Assembly (NCBI RefSeq): GCF_900113695.1 | Contig: NZ_FOQH01000003.1 | Coordinates: 62,001 to 126,000, forward strand | Length of the DNA: 64,000 nt | Origin: Albimonas pacifica | Lineage (GTDB): Bacteria; Pseudomonadota; Alphaproteobacteria; Rhodobacterales; Rhodobacteraceae | Direction: 5' to 3' | Part shown: positions 1-9,487 of the stretch, piece by piece | How the letters are laid out: the number at the start of each line of letters is the position of its first letter | Position numbering within the stretch: position 1 is the stretch's first letter | Notes under the pieces: generated by a model | What the model was told of the DNA's origin: nothing | Seen by the model: only the letters and a program-made list of their open reading frames with translations | Database searches by the model: none | Position numbers and translations under genes: made by a program

Positions 1-543
1 GATCAGCCCGGCGCCGAACGCCGCCTCGGCCTCGAAATCCTGCACGTGCAGCCAGGCGGGGACGCCCGCGAGGCGCGCGGCGGCCAGCGCCGCGGGCGCC
101 GCGAGCGCCGCGGGCGCCACGGCCAGCACCGCGTCGACCCCGCGCAGGGCGCGGGCCAGCAGCGGGGGCGACGCGGCGGCGGCCCAGCTCGCCTGCTGCA
201 GGATGCGGCGGGCGGCGGTGGGGCGGGCGGGGATCGGGTGCGGGCAGCGGATCACCTGCACCCCGCGCTCCTCGCGCGCCGACCAGCCGCGGCCGTGGCC
301 CGGCATCGGCGCCCAGGCGGGATACCAGGGCGTGGCCGAGACCACCGTCACCGCGTGTCCGCAGGCGGCCAGCCCCTCGGCCAGGCCGGTGGTGTAGATC
401 GCCACGCCGACCGGCTCGGGCGCGTAGTTCATGCCCAGCACCAGCAGGCGCATCCCCGGAGCGGCGGCCGGCGGCGGCGCCTCGAGGCGGAGCGGCGCGC
501 GGGGCAGGAGCGTGGGCGCCGGGAAGGTCGGTCGTCGGGTCAT
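1..543 (-). CDS. WcaI-like glycosyltransferase, 3' end cut by window edge
   Basis: The reverse strand is open from an ATG at 543 to the window edge, giving 181 codons with no stop. The translation has a short basic/proline-rich lead and then MRLLVLGMNYAPEPVGVAIY and a GLAEGLAACGHAVTVVSATP stretch, the N-terminal donor-side fold of WcaI-type GT4 glycosyltransferases of exopolysaccharide clusters. The NYAPEP motif and the TPWYP segment are typical of that subgroup. The C-terminal sugar-nucleotide half lies outside the window. It runs in the same direction as the sugar-phosphate transferase upstream of it and probably adds a sugar to the lipid-linked repeat unit. The acceptor and donor cannot be told from this part. 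Confidence 0.8.
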   Translation of the reverse strand, partial: MTRRPTFPAPTLLPRAPLRLEAPPPAAAPGMRLLVLGMNYAPEPVGVAIYTTGLAEGLAACGHAVTVVSATPWYPAWAPMPGHGRGWSAREERGVQVIRCPHPIPARPTAARRILQQASWAAAASPPLLARALRGVDAVLAVAPAALAAPAALAAARLAGVPAWLHVQDFEAEAAFGAGLI

Positions 544-607
544 GGGCCTCGCCTGCATTGGGGAACGGGGGAAGGGCGTCCGGCGGCGGACGGGGGGCGG
601 CGATCGG

Positions 608-1489
608 TCAACGGCCGTCTCCGCGCAGCACGATGGCGGCGGTGCGCAGGATCACCCGCAGGTCGGCGGCCAGCGACAGCTCGCGCCAGTAGCGGGCGTC
701 CTCGACCGCGCGCAGGGCGAAGTCGCCGCCCTCCCCGCGCGGCCCGATCTGCCAGAAGCCGGTGAGACCGGGGCGCAGGCTCTCGTAGAGCTCGGGCATC
801 GCGTGCATCCGGCGCTGCGGCGGCGTGTAGGGGCGGGGCCCGACCAGGCTCATGTCGCCCGTGAAGACGTTCCAGAGCTGCGGCAGCTCGTCGAGCGAGG
901 AGCGGCGCAGCAGCCGCCCCGCGGGGATCACGCGCGGGTCGCGGTCGAGCTTCTGGCGACGCTCCCACTCCGCCGCGGCGGCGGGGTCGTCGGCCAGCAG
1001 GCGGTCGAGCTCGGCCTCGGCGTCGGGGGCCATGGTACGGATCTTCCAGCAGGTGAAGCGGCGCCCGCCGCGCCCGACCCGCACCTGCCCGTAGAAGGCC
1101 GGCGCCCGGCCCGAGCGGGGGTCGAGCCGCACCCAGGCCGCCAGCAGCGCCACCAGCGGCAGCGCGATCGGGGCCGCGGCGAGCACCAGCGCCAGGTCCA
1201 GCCAGCGCTTGGCGTAGGTCGCGTAGAGCCCCCGGGGCGGCGCGAAGACCGGCGGGCGCTGGGCGGCGCGGGCCCGGGTCTCGCCGTCGCGCAGCGCGGC
1301 GTCGACCACCAGCCGCAGGTTCGGCCAGCTCGCGGCGTCGCGCAGGGCCAGCGCCCGCCAGGCCTGGGGATCGTCGTCGGCGGGGCCGGGCGGCTGGCCC
1401 GGCCGCCCCGCCGTCTGCGGTCGCGGGAGCGGCCCAGGGGCCGGCTGGGCGTGCGGCCGGGATGCGGCGCGGGGCGGCATGATCGCCAT
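608..1489 (-). CDS. Exopolysaccharide polyprenyl-phosphate sugar phosphotransferase (ExoY/WbaP family)
   Basis: This predicted membrane enzyme transfers a sugar-1-phosphate to undecaprenyl phosphate, the first step of repeat-unit assembly. After a variable, proline-rich N-terminus there is one hydrophobic segment (KRWLDLALVLAAAPIALPL), then the family hallmarks: FTCWKIRTM, DPRVIPAGRLLRRSSLDELPQ, SLVGPRPY and LRPGLTGFWQI. Only the C-terminal catalytic domain with a single membrane helix is present, as in ExoY; the multi-helix PssY-type N-terminus is missing. The ATG at 1489 was chosen because GGAG lies 6 nt upstream; ATG 1480 is an alternative. The length of 293 aa is slightly long for ExoY. 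It is transcribed divergently from the Wzz/kinase gene at 1845. Confidence 0.88.
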   Translation of the reverse strand: MAIMPPRAASRPHAQPAPGPLPRPQTAGRPGQPPGPADDDPQAWRALALRDAASWPNLRLVVDAALRDGETRARAAQRPPVFAPPRGLYATYAKRWLDLALVLAAAPIALPLVALLAAWVRLDPRSGRAPAFYGQVRVGRGGRRFTCWKIRTMAPDAEAELDRLLADDPAAAAEWERRQKLDRDPRVIPAGRLLRRSSLDELPQLWNVFTGDMSLVGPRPYTPPQRRMHAMPELYESLRPGLTGFWQIGPRGEGGDFALRAVEDARYWRELSLAADLRVILRTAAIVLRGDGR

Positions 1490-1844
1490 TCGGCTCTCCG
1501 TCCGTCGACCTGTCGTTGCGGGGGCCGGGCCCGGGGTCCTCCCCGGTCCAAGCCGCCGCCCCGCCAGGGCCCCCATCGCTCCCGTCCTCGGCCCGCAGAA
1601 TTCCCGGGAATGGTTAACTCGCCCTTAAGTATGGCGGCGAAAAGTGAACGGGCCGGCGGAACAGCCGGTCGGCGCCGCGCCGCGGCGTCGCCCGCGTCCT
1701 CGTGAAGGGACCGAAACCCGAGATGCGGCGCCGTCGATTCGACCTCCGGCCGGGGCTCTCGCCCGCCAGGCCGACCCTCTCCGCCGTGCGGAAGAACGCC
1801 GCCGGCCGCCCGCGCCGCCTCTCCCCCGATTCCGGAGCCGCTCG

Positions 1845-4106
1845 ATGAACGACCAGTCTCCGCCCCCCCAGGCGCGCGACTCGCGACCCGCCCATTCGCC
1901 GCGGGCGCTGCCGCCCCGCCGGCCGCCGGCGCCTGCGCCGGACCTGTTCGAACCCCGCGCCCTGCTGCGCCTGCTGCGGCGGGAGGCCTGGCGCATCGCG
2001 CTGGTGCTGCTCGTGGCGCTGGCGCTCGCCGGCTGGCGGCTGATCGCGGCCACGCCGATGTGGCAGGCGGAGGCGACCGTGGTGCTCGACACGCGCGAGG
2101 CGCAGGTCGTCGACATCGAATCGGTGATGTCCGGCCTCTCGGCCGACAGCTCCGTGGTGAACACCGAGGTCGAGGTGCTGCGCTCGCGCAACCTGATGGA
2201 CCGCGTGGTGGCGAAGCTGGAGCTCGAGGCGGACCCCGAGTTCAACCCCGACCTCGCCCCCCCCGGCCTCGCCGACCGGGCGCTCGGCGCGCTGAGCGGG
2301 CTGCTCGACGACGGCCTGGGCGCGGCGCTGGCGCCCGCGCTCGACGCCGGCGCGCCGGCCGAGCCGGAGGACCCCGCCTTCCGCCGCCGCCAGACCGCCA
2401 TCGACCGGCTGCTGGAGCGGCTGAGGGTGCAGAACGTGCCGCTCTCCTACGTCTTCGTGATCCGCGTGGAGAGCCGCAGCGCCGCCAAATCTGCGCGCAT
2501 CGCCAATACGATAGGCGATCTCTACATCCTCGATCAGCTCGAGGCGAAGTTCGAGGCGACCCGCCGCGCCACCTCCTGGCTGAGCGAGCGGGTGGCGGAC
2601 CTGCAGGTCGATCTCGAGGCGGCGGAGGAGCGGGTGAAGGAGTATTCGGCCTCGACCTCGCTGATCTCCGAGGCCTCGCTGGAAGTCACCAACCGCCAGA
2701 TGAAGGAACTGCGCGAGCGCCGGGCCGAGCTCGATGCCCGCGGGGCCGAAGCGGCCCTGCTGATCGAGCGGCTGGGCGCGCTCGCCGCCCGCATCCGGTC
2801 CGGCGGGCCGGAGGCCGCCGGGGCCCGCGCCGAGGCCGCCGCCCTGCTGGGCGACCCGCGGCTCGAGGCGCTGGCCGCCGACCTCGCGCGGCCCGGCGGC
2901 GCCGGGCGCGAGACGGCGCTGGCCCCGCGCTTCGACGCCATGCTCGCCGCCTCGGTCGAGCGGCTGGAGCGCGAGCGCGTCCGCCATGTCGCCCAGGCGC
3001 AGGGGATCGAGACCTCGATCGGCGAGCTGGAGGGACGGATCTCCGAGCAGTCCGAGGACCTCGTGCGTCTCCGCCAGCTCCAGCGGGAGGCGGAGGCGAG
3101 CCGGCTCCTCTACGAGTATTTCCTCGGCCGCATGAAGGAGACCTCGGTCCAGCAGGGCATCCAGGAGGCCGACAGCCGGATCCTGTCGCCGGCCGTGGCG
3201 CCGCTGGACCCGGCCTCGCCGCGCAAGGGGCTGACGCTGGCGGTGGCCGCGACGCTGGGCCTCGTGATCGGCGTCGGCTGGGCGCTGGCGCGCGAGACGC
3301 TCGACGACCGCGTCCGCGGCCCCGAGCCGCTGGAGGCCGCGACCGGCCTGAAGGTGATGGGGGTGATCCCCGACGCACCCTCCCGGCGGCGGGGGGCGGC
3401 GCTCAAGCTGCTGGTGGAGAAGCCGTCGTCCGCGCTCGCCGAGGCGGTGCGGAACCTGCGCACCTCGGTGCTGCTGTCGAACGTGGACCGGCGGCCGCAG
3501 GTGGTGATGGTCACCTCCTCGGTGCCGGGCGAGGGCAAGACCACCACCACGCTGATGCTCGCCCAGAACGCCGCGGCGCTGGGCAAGCGGGTGCTGGTGA
3601 TGGAATGCGACCTGCGGCGACGGGTGTTCCAGGCCTATTTCGGGCTGGACGAGAAGACCGGCCTGCTCTCGGTCCTCTCCGGTCAGGCGACGGCGGATCA
3701 GGCGATCCGCCACGATCCGACCACCGGCCTCGACGTGCTGACCGGGCAGCGCAGCCGGGCCAACGCCGCCGACGTGTTCAGCTCCGAGCGGTTCGGGGAG
3801 CTGATGGAGGAGCTGCGCGAGCGCTACGACTTCATCTTCATCGACACGCCCCCGGTGCTGGCGGTGCCCGACGCGCGGGTGATCGCGGGGCGGGCGGACG
3901 CGGTGCTCTACGCGGTGCGCTGGAACGCGACGGGCAAGGAGATGGTGAAGGCCGGCCTCGACCTGTTCGAGCAGATCGGCCTGCGCGTCACCGGCCTGAC
4001 CCTGACCCAGGCGGACCCCAGGGGCCTCGCGCGCTATGGCTACGCGGGCTACGGCTATGGCTACGGCTACGGGGCGGCGGCCGCGAAGAAATATTACACG
4101 ACATGA
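1845..4106 (+). CDS. Polysaccharide co-polymerase fused to BY-kinase (Wzc/ExoP-like)
   Basis: A 754-aa inner-membrane protein controlling polysaccharide chain length and export. It has a proline-rich N-terminus, a first membrane helix at about residues 50-66, a Wzz domain with a coiled-coil periplasmic region, and a second helix at about 462-483. The cytoplasmic tyrosine autokinase domain carries Walker A PGEGKTTTT (about 559-567), Walker A' VLVMECDLRR (about 583-592) and Walker B FIFIDTPP (about 663-670). The last 25 residues hold eight tyrosines in YG repeats plus a final YY pair, the autophosphorylation cluster of BY-kinases. The ATG at 1845 has CCGGAG upstream; the longer upstream reading frame is shadow sequence. 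It precedes a glycosyltransferase gene. Confidence 0.93.
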   Translation: MNDQSPPPQARDSRPAHSPRALPPRRPPAPAPDLFEPRALLRLLRREAWRIALVLLVALALAGWRLIAATPMWQAEATVVLDTREAQVVDIESVMSGLSADSSVVNTEVEVLRSRNLMDRVVAKLELEADPEFNPDLAPPGLADRALGALSGLLDDGLGAALAPALDAGAPAEPEDPAFRRRQTAIDRLLERLRVQNVPLSYVFVIRVESRSAAKSARIANTIGDLYILDQLEAKFEATRRATSWLSERVADLQVDLEAAEERVKEYSASTSLISEASLEVTNRQMKELRERRAELDARGAEAALLIERLGALAARIRSGGPEAAGARAEAAALLGDPRLEALAADLARPGGAGRETALAPRFDAMLAASVERLERERVRHVAQAQGIETSIGELEGRISEQSEDLVRLRQLQREAEASRLLYEYFLGRMKETSVQQGIQEADSRILSPAVAPLDPASPRKGLTLAVAATLGLVIGVGWALARETLDDRVRGPEPLEAATGLKVMGVIPDAPSRRRGAALKLLVEKPSSALAEAVRNLRTSVLLSNVDRRPQVVMVTSSVPGEGKTTTTLMLAQNAAALGKRVLVMECDLRRRVFQAYFGLDEKTGLLSVLSGQATADQAIRHDPTTGLDVLTGQRSRANAADVFSSERFGELMEELRERYDFIFIDTPPVLAVPDARVIAGRADAVLYAVRWNATGKEMVKAGLDLFEQIGLRVTGLTLTQADPRGLARYGYAGYGYGYGYGAAAAKKYYTT

Positions 4107-4329
4107 GCCCGCCGCCCCCGCATCCCCGCCGGCCGAGAGGCCGAACCTCGATGCCGGCCGAGCCGCCGGCTCGGGCGTCCCGGCCGCAAGCCGCGCCGCT
4201 CCGCAGCCCCGCCGCAGGAGCGCTGGCGGGCGGGAAGGCTCGCCGCGGTCCGCCCTCGCCCCGCGGGCGCCTGGCGCCGCGCGCGGCCTCGCCGGGCGCC
4301 GGGCGCCCGCGGGGGAGGGGCGCGCCCGG

Positions 4330-5463
4330 ATGAAGCCCGCCGCCTTCCCCCACGTCCGACCGGCCGATCTTGCGCAGGCGCGCCGCGTCCCGCCGCTTCC
4401 GGTCATCGGCAACCTGCCGCCCCCGGTGACCGGGCAGGCGGCGATCACCCTCGCCGCCGCGCGCTGGCTGGCGCGCGCCGGTCCGGCGCCGCGCCTCTCG
4501 CTCTCCCCCGGCGCCGCCCGGGGGCCCTGGCGGCACCCGGTCCGGGCGGCCCGGACCCTGCGCGCCGCGGCCGCCCTGCTCGTCGCCCGGCTGCAGGGCG
4601 GGCGGCGCGCCTATCTCGCCGGCGACGGGGGCTGGGGGCGGGGGCACCAGCTCCTCCTGATCCTCGTCGCGCGGGCGCTGGGGATGCGCCTGCGGCTGCA
4701 CCACCACTCCTTCGCCTATCTCGACCGGCCCGACCGCCTGATGCGCCTGGCGCTGGCGGCGGGCGGGGGCTGCCTCGACCACGTCTTCCTCTCGCCCGCC
4801 ATGCGCGCCCGGTTCCGCGCCGCCTACGGGGGCGACGGCGCCCGCGACCTGGTGATCCCCAACGCCGTGTTCCTGCGCCCGGAGCCGCGCCCCCGGCCCC
4901 CCCGGCCGCCGGGTCCCCTGCGCGCCGGCCTGCTCGCCAACCTCACCGCCGCCAAGGGCCTGCACGAGGTCATCGCCCTCGCCGAGAGCGCCGAGTCCCG
5001 CGGCCTGGCCCTGGAGCTGCGCCTCGCCGGGCCCGTCGCCGATCCCGCGGACCTCGCCGCCCTGAAGGCCGCGCTGATGCGGCTGCCCGGCCGGCTCTCC
5101 TGGACCGGCGGGCCGGTCTCGGGCGAGGCCAAGGCCGCCTTCTACGACGCGATCGACGTGTTCCTCCTGCCCACCACCCATCGCGACGAGGCCGAGCCCG
5201 CCGTGATCTGGGAGGCCGCCTTCGCCGGTGTGCCCGCGCTCGCCTGGGGCCGCGGCGCGATCCCCGAGCAGGCGCCGCCCGGCTTCCACCTGGACCCCGC
5301 CGAGCCCTTCGGGCCCTGGGCGCTCGACCGTCTCGCCGCCCTGCAGGCCGATCCCGCCGCCCTCGCCGAGGCTTCGCGCGCCGCCCTCGCCCGCGCGGAG
5401 GCCGCGGCCGAGGCCGGGGCGCGCGCCCTCGCCCTCCTCCTCGCCGAAAGGGACCGGCCATGA
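4330..5463 (+). CDS. Glycosyltransferase family 4-like protein (exopolysaccharide cluster)
   Basis: A 377-aa predicted cytoplasmic glycosyltransferase. The recognisable part is the C-terminal GT-B half: LRAGLLANLTAAKGLHEVI (the nucleotide-sugar-side loop with a conserved lysine), then FYDAIDVFLLPTTHRDEAEPAV with the E-x7-E type donor-binding signature, followed by WEAAFAGVPALAWG. The N-terminal acceptor half is divergent and arginine-rich. The ATG at 4330 follows GGGGGAGGGG; the reading frame stays open upstream to 4036, but that part is compositionally noncoding. The stop codon overlaps the next start in ATGA, so it is translationally coupled to the GDP-fucose synthase gene. Donor sugar is unknown; fucose is a reasonable guess from context only. 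Confidence 0.82.
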   Translation: MKPAAFPHVRPADLAQARRVPPLPVIGNLPPPVTGQAAITLAAARWLARAGPAPRLSLSPGAARGPWRHPVRAARTLRAAAALLVARLQGGRRAYLAGDGGWGRGHQLLLILVARALGMRLRLHHHSFAYLDRPDRLMRLALAAGGGCLDHVFLSPAMRARFRAAYGGDGARDLVIPNAVFLRPEPRPRPPRPPGPLRAGLLANLTAAKGLHEVIALAESAESRGLALELRLAGPVADPADLAALKAALMRLPGRLSWTGGPVSGEAKAAFYDAIDVFLLPTTHRDEAEPAVIWEAAFAGVPALAWGRGAIPEQAPPGFHLDPAEPFGPWALDRLAALQADPAALAEASRAALARAEAAAEAGARALALLLAERDRP

Positions 5464-6434
5464 CCGCAGCCCCCCTCTACCCGCTCGCCGGGCGCCGCGT
5501 CTTCGTCGCGGGCCATGCCGGCATGGTCGGCGCGGCGCTGGTCCGCCGCCTGGCGCGCGAAGACTGCGAGGTGCTGACCGCCCCGCGCGCGCAGCTCGAC
5601 CTCGCCGACGCCCGCGCCGTGGCGGCGTATTTCGCCGACCGGCGCCCGCAGGCCGTGTTCCTCGCCGCCGCCCGCGTCGGCGGCATCGAGGCGAACCGCA
5701 CGCGGCCCGCCGACTTCCTGTGCGACAACCTCGCCATCCAGCTCGCCGTGATCCACGAGGCCTGGCGCGCCGGCGTCGAGAAGCTGATGGTCCTGGGATC
5801 GTCCTGCATCTACCCCCGCGACGCCCCCCAGCCGATCCGGGAGGAGGCGCTGCTCTCCGGCCCGCTGGAGCCCACAAACGAGGCCTATGCGGTCGCCAAG
5901 ATCGCCGGCCTGAAGATGGCCCAGGCCTATCGCCGCCAGCACGGCGCCGACTTCATCGCGGCCCAGCCGACCAACCTCTACGGGCCCGGGGACAACTACG
6001 ACCCCACGGGCTCCCACGTCCTGCCCGCCCTGATCCGCCGCGCGGCCGAGGCGGCGGACGCGGGCCGCCCCCTCGAGGTCTGGGGCAGCGGCGCGCCGCT
6101 GCGCGAGTTCCTGCACGCCGACGACCTCGCCGACGCCCTGGTCTTCGTGATGGAGCGGTGGTCGCAGGACCTTCCGATCAACATCGGCTCGGGGGAGGAG
6201 ATCTCGATCCGCGGCCTCGCCGCCCTCTGCGCCGAGGCCGCCGCCCTGCCGGGAAGCCGGCCGCCGCCGCTGGTCTTCGACGCCTCGAAGCCGGACGGAA
6301 CCCCGCGCAAGCTGGTCGACCGCTCGCGTCTCCTGGCGCTGGGCTGGGACGGCGCCCGCCCGCTCGCCGAGGGCGTCGCCCAGGCCATGCGGGACTGGCG
6401 CGCCGGCCGCGAGCCCCGCCGCGGCGCCGCCTGA
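5460..6434 (+). CDS. fcl: GDP-L-fucose synthase
   Basis: This 324-aa short-chain dehydrogenase converts GDP-4-keto-6-deoxymannose to GDP-L-fucose by epimerisation and NADPH reduction. It shows the Rossmann motif GHAGMVGAALVRRL near the N-terminus, the GSSCIYP segment with the catalytic serine and cysteine, and the YAVAKIAG Y-x3-K catalytic pair, followed by QPTNLYGPGDNYDPTGSHV, which is characteristic of Fcl/WcaG. Length matches the family (about 310-325 aa). The start overlaps the stop of the preceding glycosyltransferase gene by 4 nt. No gmd gene lies in the window, so GDP-mannose dehydratase must be encoded elsewhere. It implies that the polysaccharide contains fucose or a derivative. Confidence 0.94.
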   Translation: MTAAPLYPLAGRRVFVAGHAGMVGAALVRRLAREDCEVLTAPRAQLDLADARAVAAYFADRRPQAVFLAAARVGGIEANRTRPADFLCDNLAIQLAVIHEAWRAGVEKLMVLGSSCIYPRDAPQPIREEALLSGPLEPTNEAYAVAKIAGLKMAQAYRRQHGADFIAAQPTNLYGPGDNYDPTGSHVLPALIRRAAEAADAGRPLEVWGSGAPLREFLHADDLADALVFVMERWSQDLPINIGSGEEISIRGLAALCAEAAALPGSRPPPLVFDASKPDGTPRKLVDRSRLLALGWDGARPLAEGVAQAMRDWRAGREPRRGAA

Positions 6435-6550
6435 GCCGGACCGCCTCCGCGCCCCTGCGCGCTCGCCCCGCAGGACGGACGCCGGCCCCGGTCCCGCCGG
6501 GAGGCGCCCGCGCCGCAGGGCGCCCCCCGCCCCCTGCGCCGCCGCCCGCC

Positions 6551-6746
6551 CCGCCGCGGCGAGCGCGCCGGCGCCACGGACGCGCCCGTCGCGCCGCGGT
6601 TCCGACGCCGGCCTCCAGCACCGCCCGGGATGGGAACGATCCGCGGCCCGCCCCCGCCCGCCCCCGGCGCTCCCGACCCCCCGCCGCGGCGGGCGGAGCC
6701 GCGCCACGGGCGGGCGCGTCGCGCCGCGGCTCCCGCGCCGGCCTGC
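6551..6746. repeat. Imperfect direct repeat of about 65 bp in the fcl-mcl1 spacer
   Basis: The 397-bp spacer 6435-6831 has no credible gene. Two copies of a roughly 65-bp GC-rich segment lie 130 bp apart, at about 6551-6615 and 6681-6745. Both begin with CCGCCGCGGCG, share GCGCCACGG and GTCGCGCCGCGG in the middle, and end in GCCGGCCT. The last part of the spacer, about 6765-6831, must hold the mcl1 promoter and a strong Shine-Dalgarno (GGAGGAG). Confidence 0.6.
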
Positions 6747-6831
6747 TGCGCCGGGGCGCGTTGACGCGGCCCGGGACATAATCTAGCTCTCGCGCGACCG
6801 TCCACGACGCTTTCTTGCCGGAGGAGCCTTC

Positions 6832-7815
6832 ATGAGCTTCAGGGTCCAGCCCACCCCGCCCGCGCGCCCCAACCGCTGCCAGCTCTTCGGCCCCGGCTCC
6901 AACACCAAGCTGTTCCCGAAGATGGCCGCCTCGGCCGCCGACGTGATCAACCTGGACCTCGAGGACGCCGTCGCCCCCGCCGACAAGCCCCAGGCGCGCC
7001 GCAACATCATCGAGGCGATCAACACCATCGACTGGGGCAAGAAGACCGTCTGCGTGCGCATCAACGGCCTCGACACCCCGTTCTGGTATCGCGACGTGGT
7101 CGAGGTGCTCGAGGAGACCCAGGGGCGCCTCGACATGTTCATGATCCCCAAGGTGGGCTGCGCCGCCGACGTCTACGCCGTCGACGCGCTGGTCTCGGCC
7201 ATCGAGGCCGCCAAGGGCGCGACCAAGCGCATCGCCCTCGAGGTCATCATCGAGACCGCCGCCGGCCTCGCCCATGTCGAGGAGATCGCCGCGGCCTCGC
7301 CCCGCCTGCAGGCGATGAGCCTCGGCGCCGCGGATTTCGCCGCCTCGATGGGCATGTCGACCACCGGCATCGGCGGCACCCAGAAGAATTACTACATGCT
7401 GGCCGACGCCTCCGGGAATGGGGAGGGCGAGCGCACCGTCTCCTACCCCGACCCCTGGCACCACGTGACCTCGGCCATCGTCTCGGCCTGCCGCACCCAT
7501 GGCATCCTGCCGGTCGACGGGCCCTTCGGCGACTTCTCGGACCCCGAGGGCTACCGCGCCCAGGCCCGCCGCTCCGCCACCATGGGCATGGTCGGCAAAT
7601 GGGCGATCCACCCCAACCAGATCGCGCTGGCGAACGAGGTCTTCACCCCCTCCGACGAGGCCGTCGCCGAGGCGCGCGAGATCCTCGCGGCGATGGAGGA
7701 GGCGACCCGCTCCGGCGCCGGCGCCGTCACCTACAAGGGGCGGCTCGTGGACCTCGCCTCGGTGCGCCAGGCGCAGGTGATCGTGAAGCAGGCGGACATG
7801 ATCGCCGCGGGCTGA
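6832..7815 (+). CDS. mcl1: L-malyl-CoA/beta-methylmalyl-CoA lyase
   Basis: A 327-aa enzyme of the HpcH/HpaI-CitE superfamily. It cleaves or forms beta-methylmalyl-CoA (glyoxylate plus propionyl-CoA) and L-malyl-CoA (glyoxylate plus acetyl-CoA) in the ethylmalonyl-CoA pathway. Family marks include [17 protein letters not shown] at the CoA-binding N-terminus, [11 protein letters not shown] with the metal-binding acidic residues, [25 protein letters not shown] and [18 protein letters not shown]. The sequence closely resembles Mcl1 of Rhodobacter. ATG 6832 follows GGAGGAG 8 nt upstream. It appears to be monocistronic: purC starts 80 bp downstream with its own ribosome-binding site. Presence suggests growth on acetate or other C2 compounds without a glyoxylate shunt, an inference only. 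Confidence 0.93.
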   Translation: MSFRVQPTPPARPNRCQLFGPGSNTKLFPKMAASAADVINLDLEDAVAPADKPQARRNIIEAINTIDWGKKTVCVRINGLDTPFWYRDVVEVLEETQGRLDMFMIPKVGCAADVYAVDALVSAIEAAKGATKRIALEVIIETAAGLAHVEEIAAASPRLQAMSLGAADFAASMGMSTTGIGGTQKNYYMLADASGNGEGERTVSYPDPWHHVTSAIVSACRTHGILPVDGPFGDFSDPEGYRAQARRSATMGMVGKWAIHPNQIALANEVFTPSDEAVAEAREILAAMEEATRSGAGAVTYKGRLVDLASVRQAQVIVKQADMIAAG

Positions 7816-7894
7816 GCCCCGCGCCCCGCGCCCCAGATCCGCGCCGGCCGCCCCCGCGGCCGGCGCATCGCGTTCCGCCCCCGGAGAGCCGGCC

Positions 7895-8869
7895 ATGGAC
7901 CACCCCGACCGCATCCTCGACCACGCCCGCATCCCCGAGCTGCCGAACCCCTATTTCGGCAAGGTGCGCGACTGCTACGACCTGCCCGACGACGGGGTGA
8001 ACGGGGCGCGGCGGATCCTGATCGCCTCGGACCGGATCTCGGCCTTCGACCGGATCCTCGCCTGCATCCCCTTCAAGGGCCAGGCGCTGACCCAGATCGC
8101 CCGCTTCTGGTTCGACCGCACCGGCGACATCTGCCCCAACCACGTGCTCGCCTATCCCGACCCCAACGTGGTGATCGGCAAGCGGCTGGAGATCCTGCCG
8201 GTCGAGGTGGTGGTGCGCGGGTATCTCGCCGGGTCCACCTCCACCTCGATCCTCACCCGCTACCGCAAGGGCGAGCGGGAGATGTACGGCCACCGGTTCC
8301 CCGACGGCCTGCGCCCCAACCAGGCGCTGCCCGAGCCGATCGTCACCCCCACCTCGAAAGCCTTCGACGGCGGCCATGACGAGCCGCTGACCGGCGCCGA
8401 GATCCTTTCCCAGGGCCTGCTGACCGCCGCCCAGTGGGACAAGGTGCAGGACTACGCCTTCGCCCTCTTCGCCCGCGGCCGGAAGCAGGCCGCCGAGCGG
8501 GGCCTGATCCTGGTGGACACGAAATACGAGTTCGGGCTGGACGCCGAGGGCGTGATCACGCTCGCGGACGAGATCCACACCCCCGACAGCTCCCGCTACT
8601 GGATCGCGCGGGGCTACGAGGCGGCGTTCGAGACGGGGGGCCGCCCGCCTTCCTTCGACAAGGACGTGATCCGCAGTTGGGTCGAGGCGCGCTGCGATCC
8701 CTACTCGGACCCGCTGCCGGCGATCCCCGAGGATCTGATCGCGACCACCGCCAAGGTCTACGCCGACGCCTTCCAGGCGATCACCGGCGCGCGCTTCGAG
8801 CCGGACCTGTCGGGCGCCACGCCGCTGGATCGGGTGCGCGCGAACCTCGCGCCGTATTTCACCGCCTGA
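7895..8869 (+). CDS. purC: Phosphoribosylaminoimidazole-succinocarboxamide synthase (SAICAR synthetase)
   Basis: This 324-aa cytoplasmic enzyme ligates aspartate to CAIR with ATP in purine synthesis. Motifs are GKVRDCYD (glycine-rich nucleotide loop), [36 protein letters not shown] and [11 protein letters not shown], all classic for PurC. The length of about 320 aa is the long form found in several alphaproteobacteria that also carry a short PurC elsewhere; the short form is about 250 aa. ATG 7895 has GGAGAG upstream. It converges with ribH2; a 7-bp GC hairpin (8877-8894, GGGCCCC arms) between them may end transcription but lacks a U-tract. Confidence 0.95.
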   Translation: MDHPDRILDHARIPELPNPYFGKVRDCYDLPDDGVNGARRILIASDRISAFDRILACIPFKGQALTQIARFWFDRTGDICPNHVLAYPDPNVVIGKRLEILPVEVVVRGYLAGSTSTSILTRYRKGEREMYGHRFPDGLRPNQALPEPIVTPTSKAFDGGHDEPLTGAEILSQGLLTAAQWDKVQDYAFALFARGRKQAAERGLILVDTKYEFGLDAEGVITLADEIHTPDSSRYWIARGYEAAFETGGRPPSFDKDVIRSWVEARCDPYSDPLPAIPEDLIATTAKVYADAFQAITGARFEPDLSGATPLDRVRANLAPYFTA

Positions 8870-8900
8870 GACGGGAGGGCCCCCGCAGGGGCCCGCCCCT

Positions 8901-9395
8901 TCACGCCGCCGCGGCGCGGGCGTGGGCGTCCAGCGTGCCCACCACGGCGCGCGCGGCCTCCTCGCCCTTGCCGACGAAGTGGCTGGAGAAGAAGCCGTTG
9001 TGCGCCTCCGTCTCCTGGTAGGCCTGCGGGGTCAGCGAGACCGACAGCGCCGGCACCCCGGTCTCCAGCCCGACCTGCATCAGGCCCGAGACCACGGCCT
9101 GGGCCACGAACTCGTGCCGGTAGATGCCGCCGTCGACCACGAAGGCCGCGCCCACGACCGCCTCGAAGCGGCCGGACTGGGCGAGCTTCTTGGCCAGCAG
9201 CGGGATCTCGAAGGCGCCGGGGACGTCGAAGGTCTCGACCTCCGCCGCGCCGTTGGTCAGGCGCGCGAGCTCCAGCAGGAAGCCTTCGCGCGACTGGTCG
9301 ACGATGTCCGCGTGCCAGCGCGCGCGGATGAAGGCGACGCGGGGGCCTGCCCCCGGCGCGCGGGTTTCGATCGTGGTGGTCTGGGTCCGATCCAT
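8901..9395 (-). CDS. ribH: 6,7-dimethyl-8-ribityllumazine synthase, type 2 (RibH2-like)
   Basis: A 164-aa enzyme catalysing the penultimate step of riboflavin synthesis, condensing the pyrimidinedione amine with dihydroxybutanone phosphate. It has RARWHADIVDQSREGFLLEL, the segment ETFDVPGAFEIPLLAKKLA with the substrate-binding loop, then VVDGGIYRHEFVAQAVVSGL, where the catalytic histidine region reads IYRHEFVA as in the decameric RibH2 of Brucella and Mesorhizobium, not the GxTxHFD form of icosahedral enzymes. Start ATG 9395 has AAGGAGG; the frame is open further upstream through the riboswitch but that part is RNA. It is the only riboflavin gene in the window, preceded by an FMN riboswitch. 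Confidence 0.93.
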   Translation of the reverse strand: MDRTQTTTIETRAPGAGPRVAFIRARWHADIVDQSREGFLLELARLTNGAAEVETFDVPGAFEIPLLAKKLAQSGRFEAVVGAAFVVDGGIYRHEFVAQAVVSGLMQVGLETGVPALSVSLTPQAYQETEAHNGFFSSHFVGKGEEAARAVVGTLDAHARAAAA

Positions 9396-9487
9396 GGGGT
9401 CCTCCTTCGAACCGTATGAACCGGGACGACGGAGCCGGCGCGCCCCTCGCCCGCGCGAACCCGCGCGGACGCCGAAAGGCGCCGTCC

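Noticed and set aside
1614-4448. A 944-codon minus-strand open frame opposite the Wzz/BY-kinase gene
   Set aside because: Composition-driven shadow; the plus-strand protein has every BY-kinase motif and a good ribosome-binding site.
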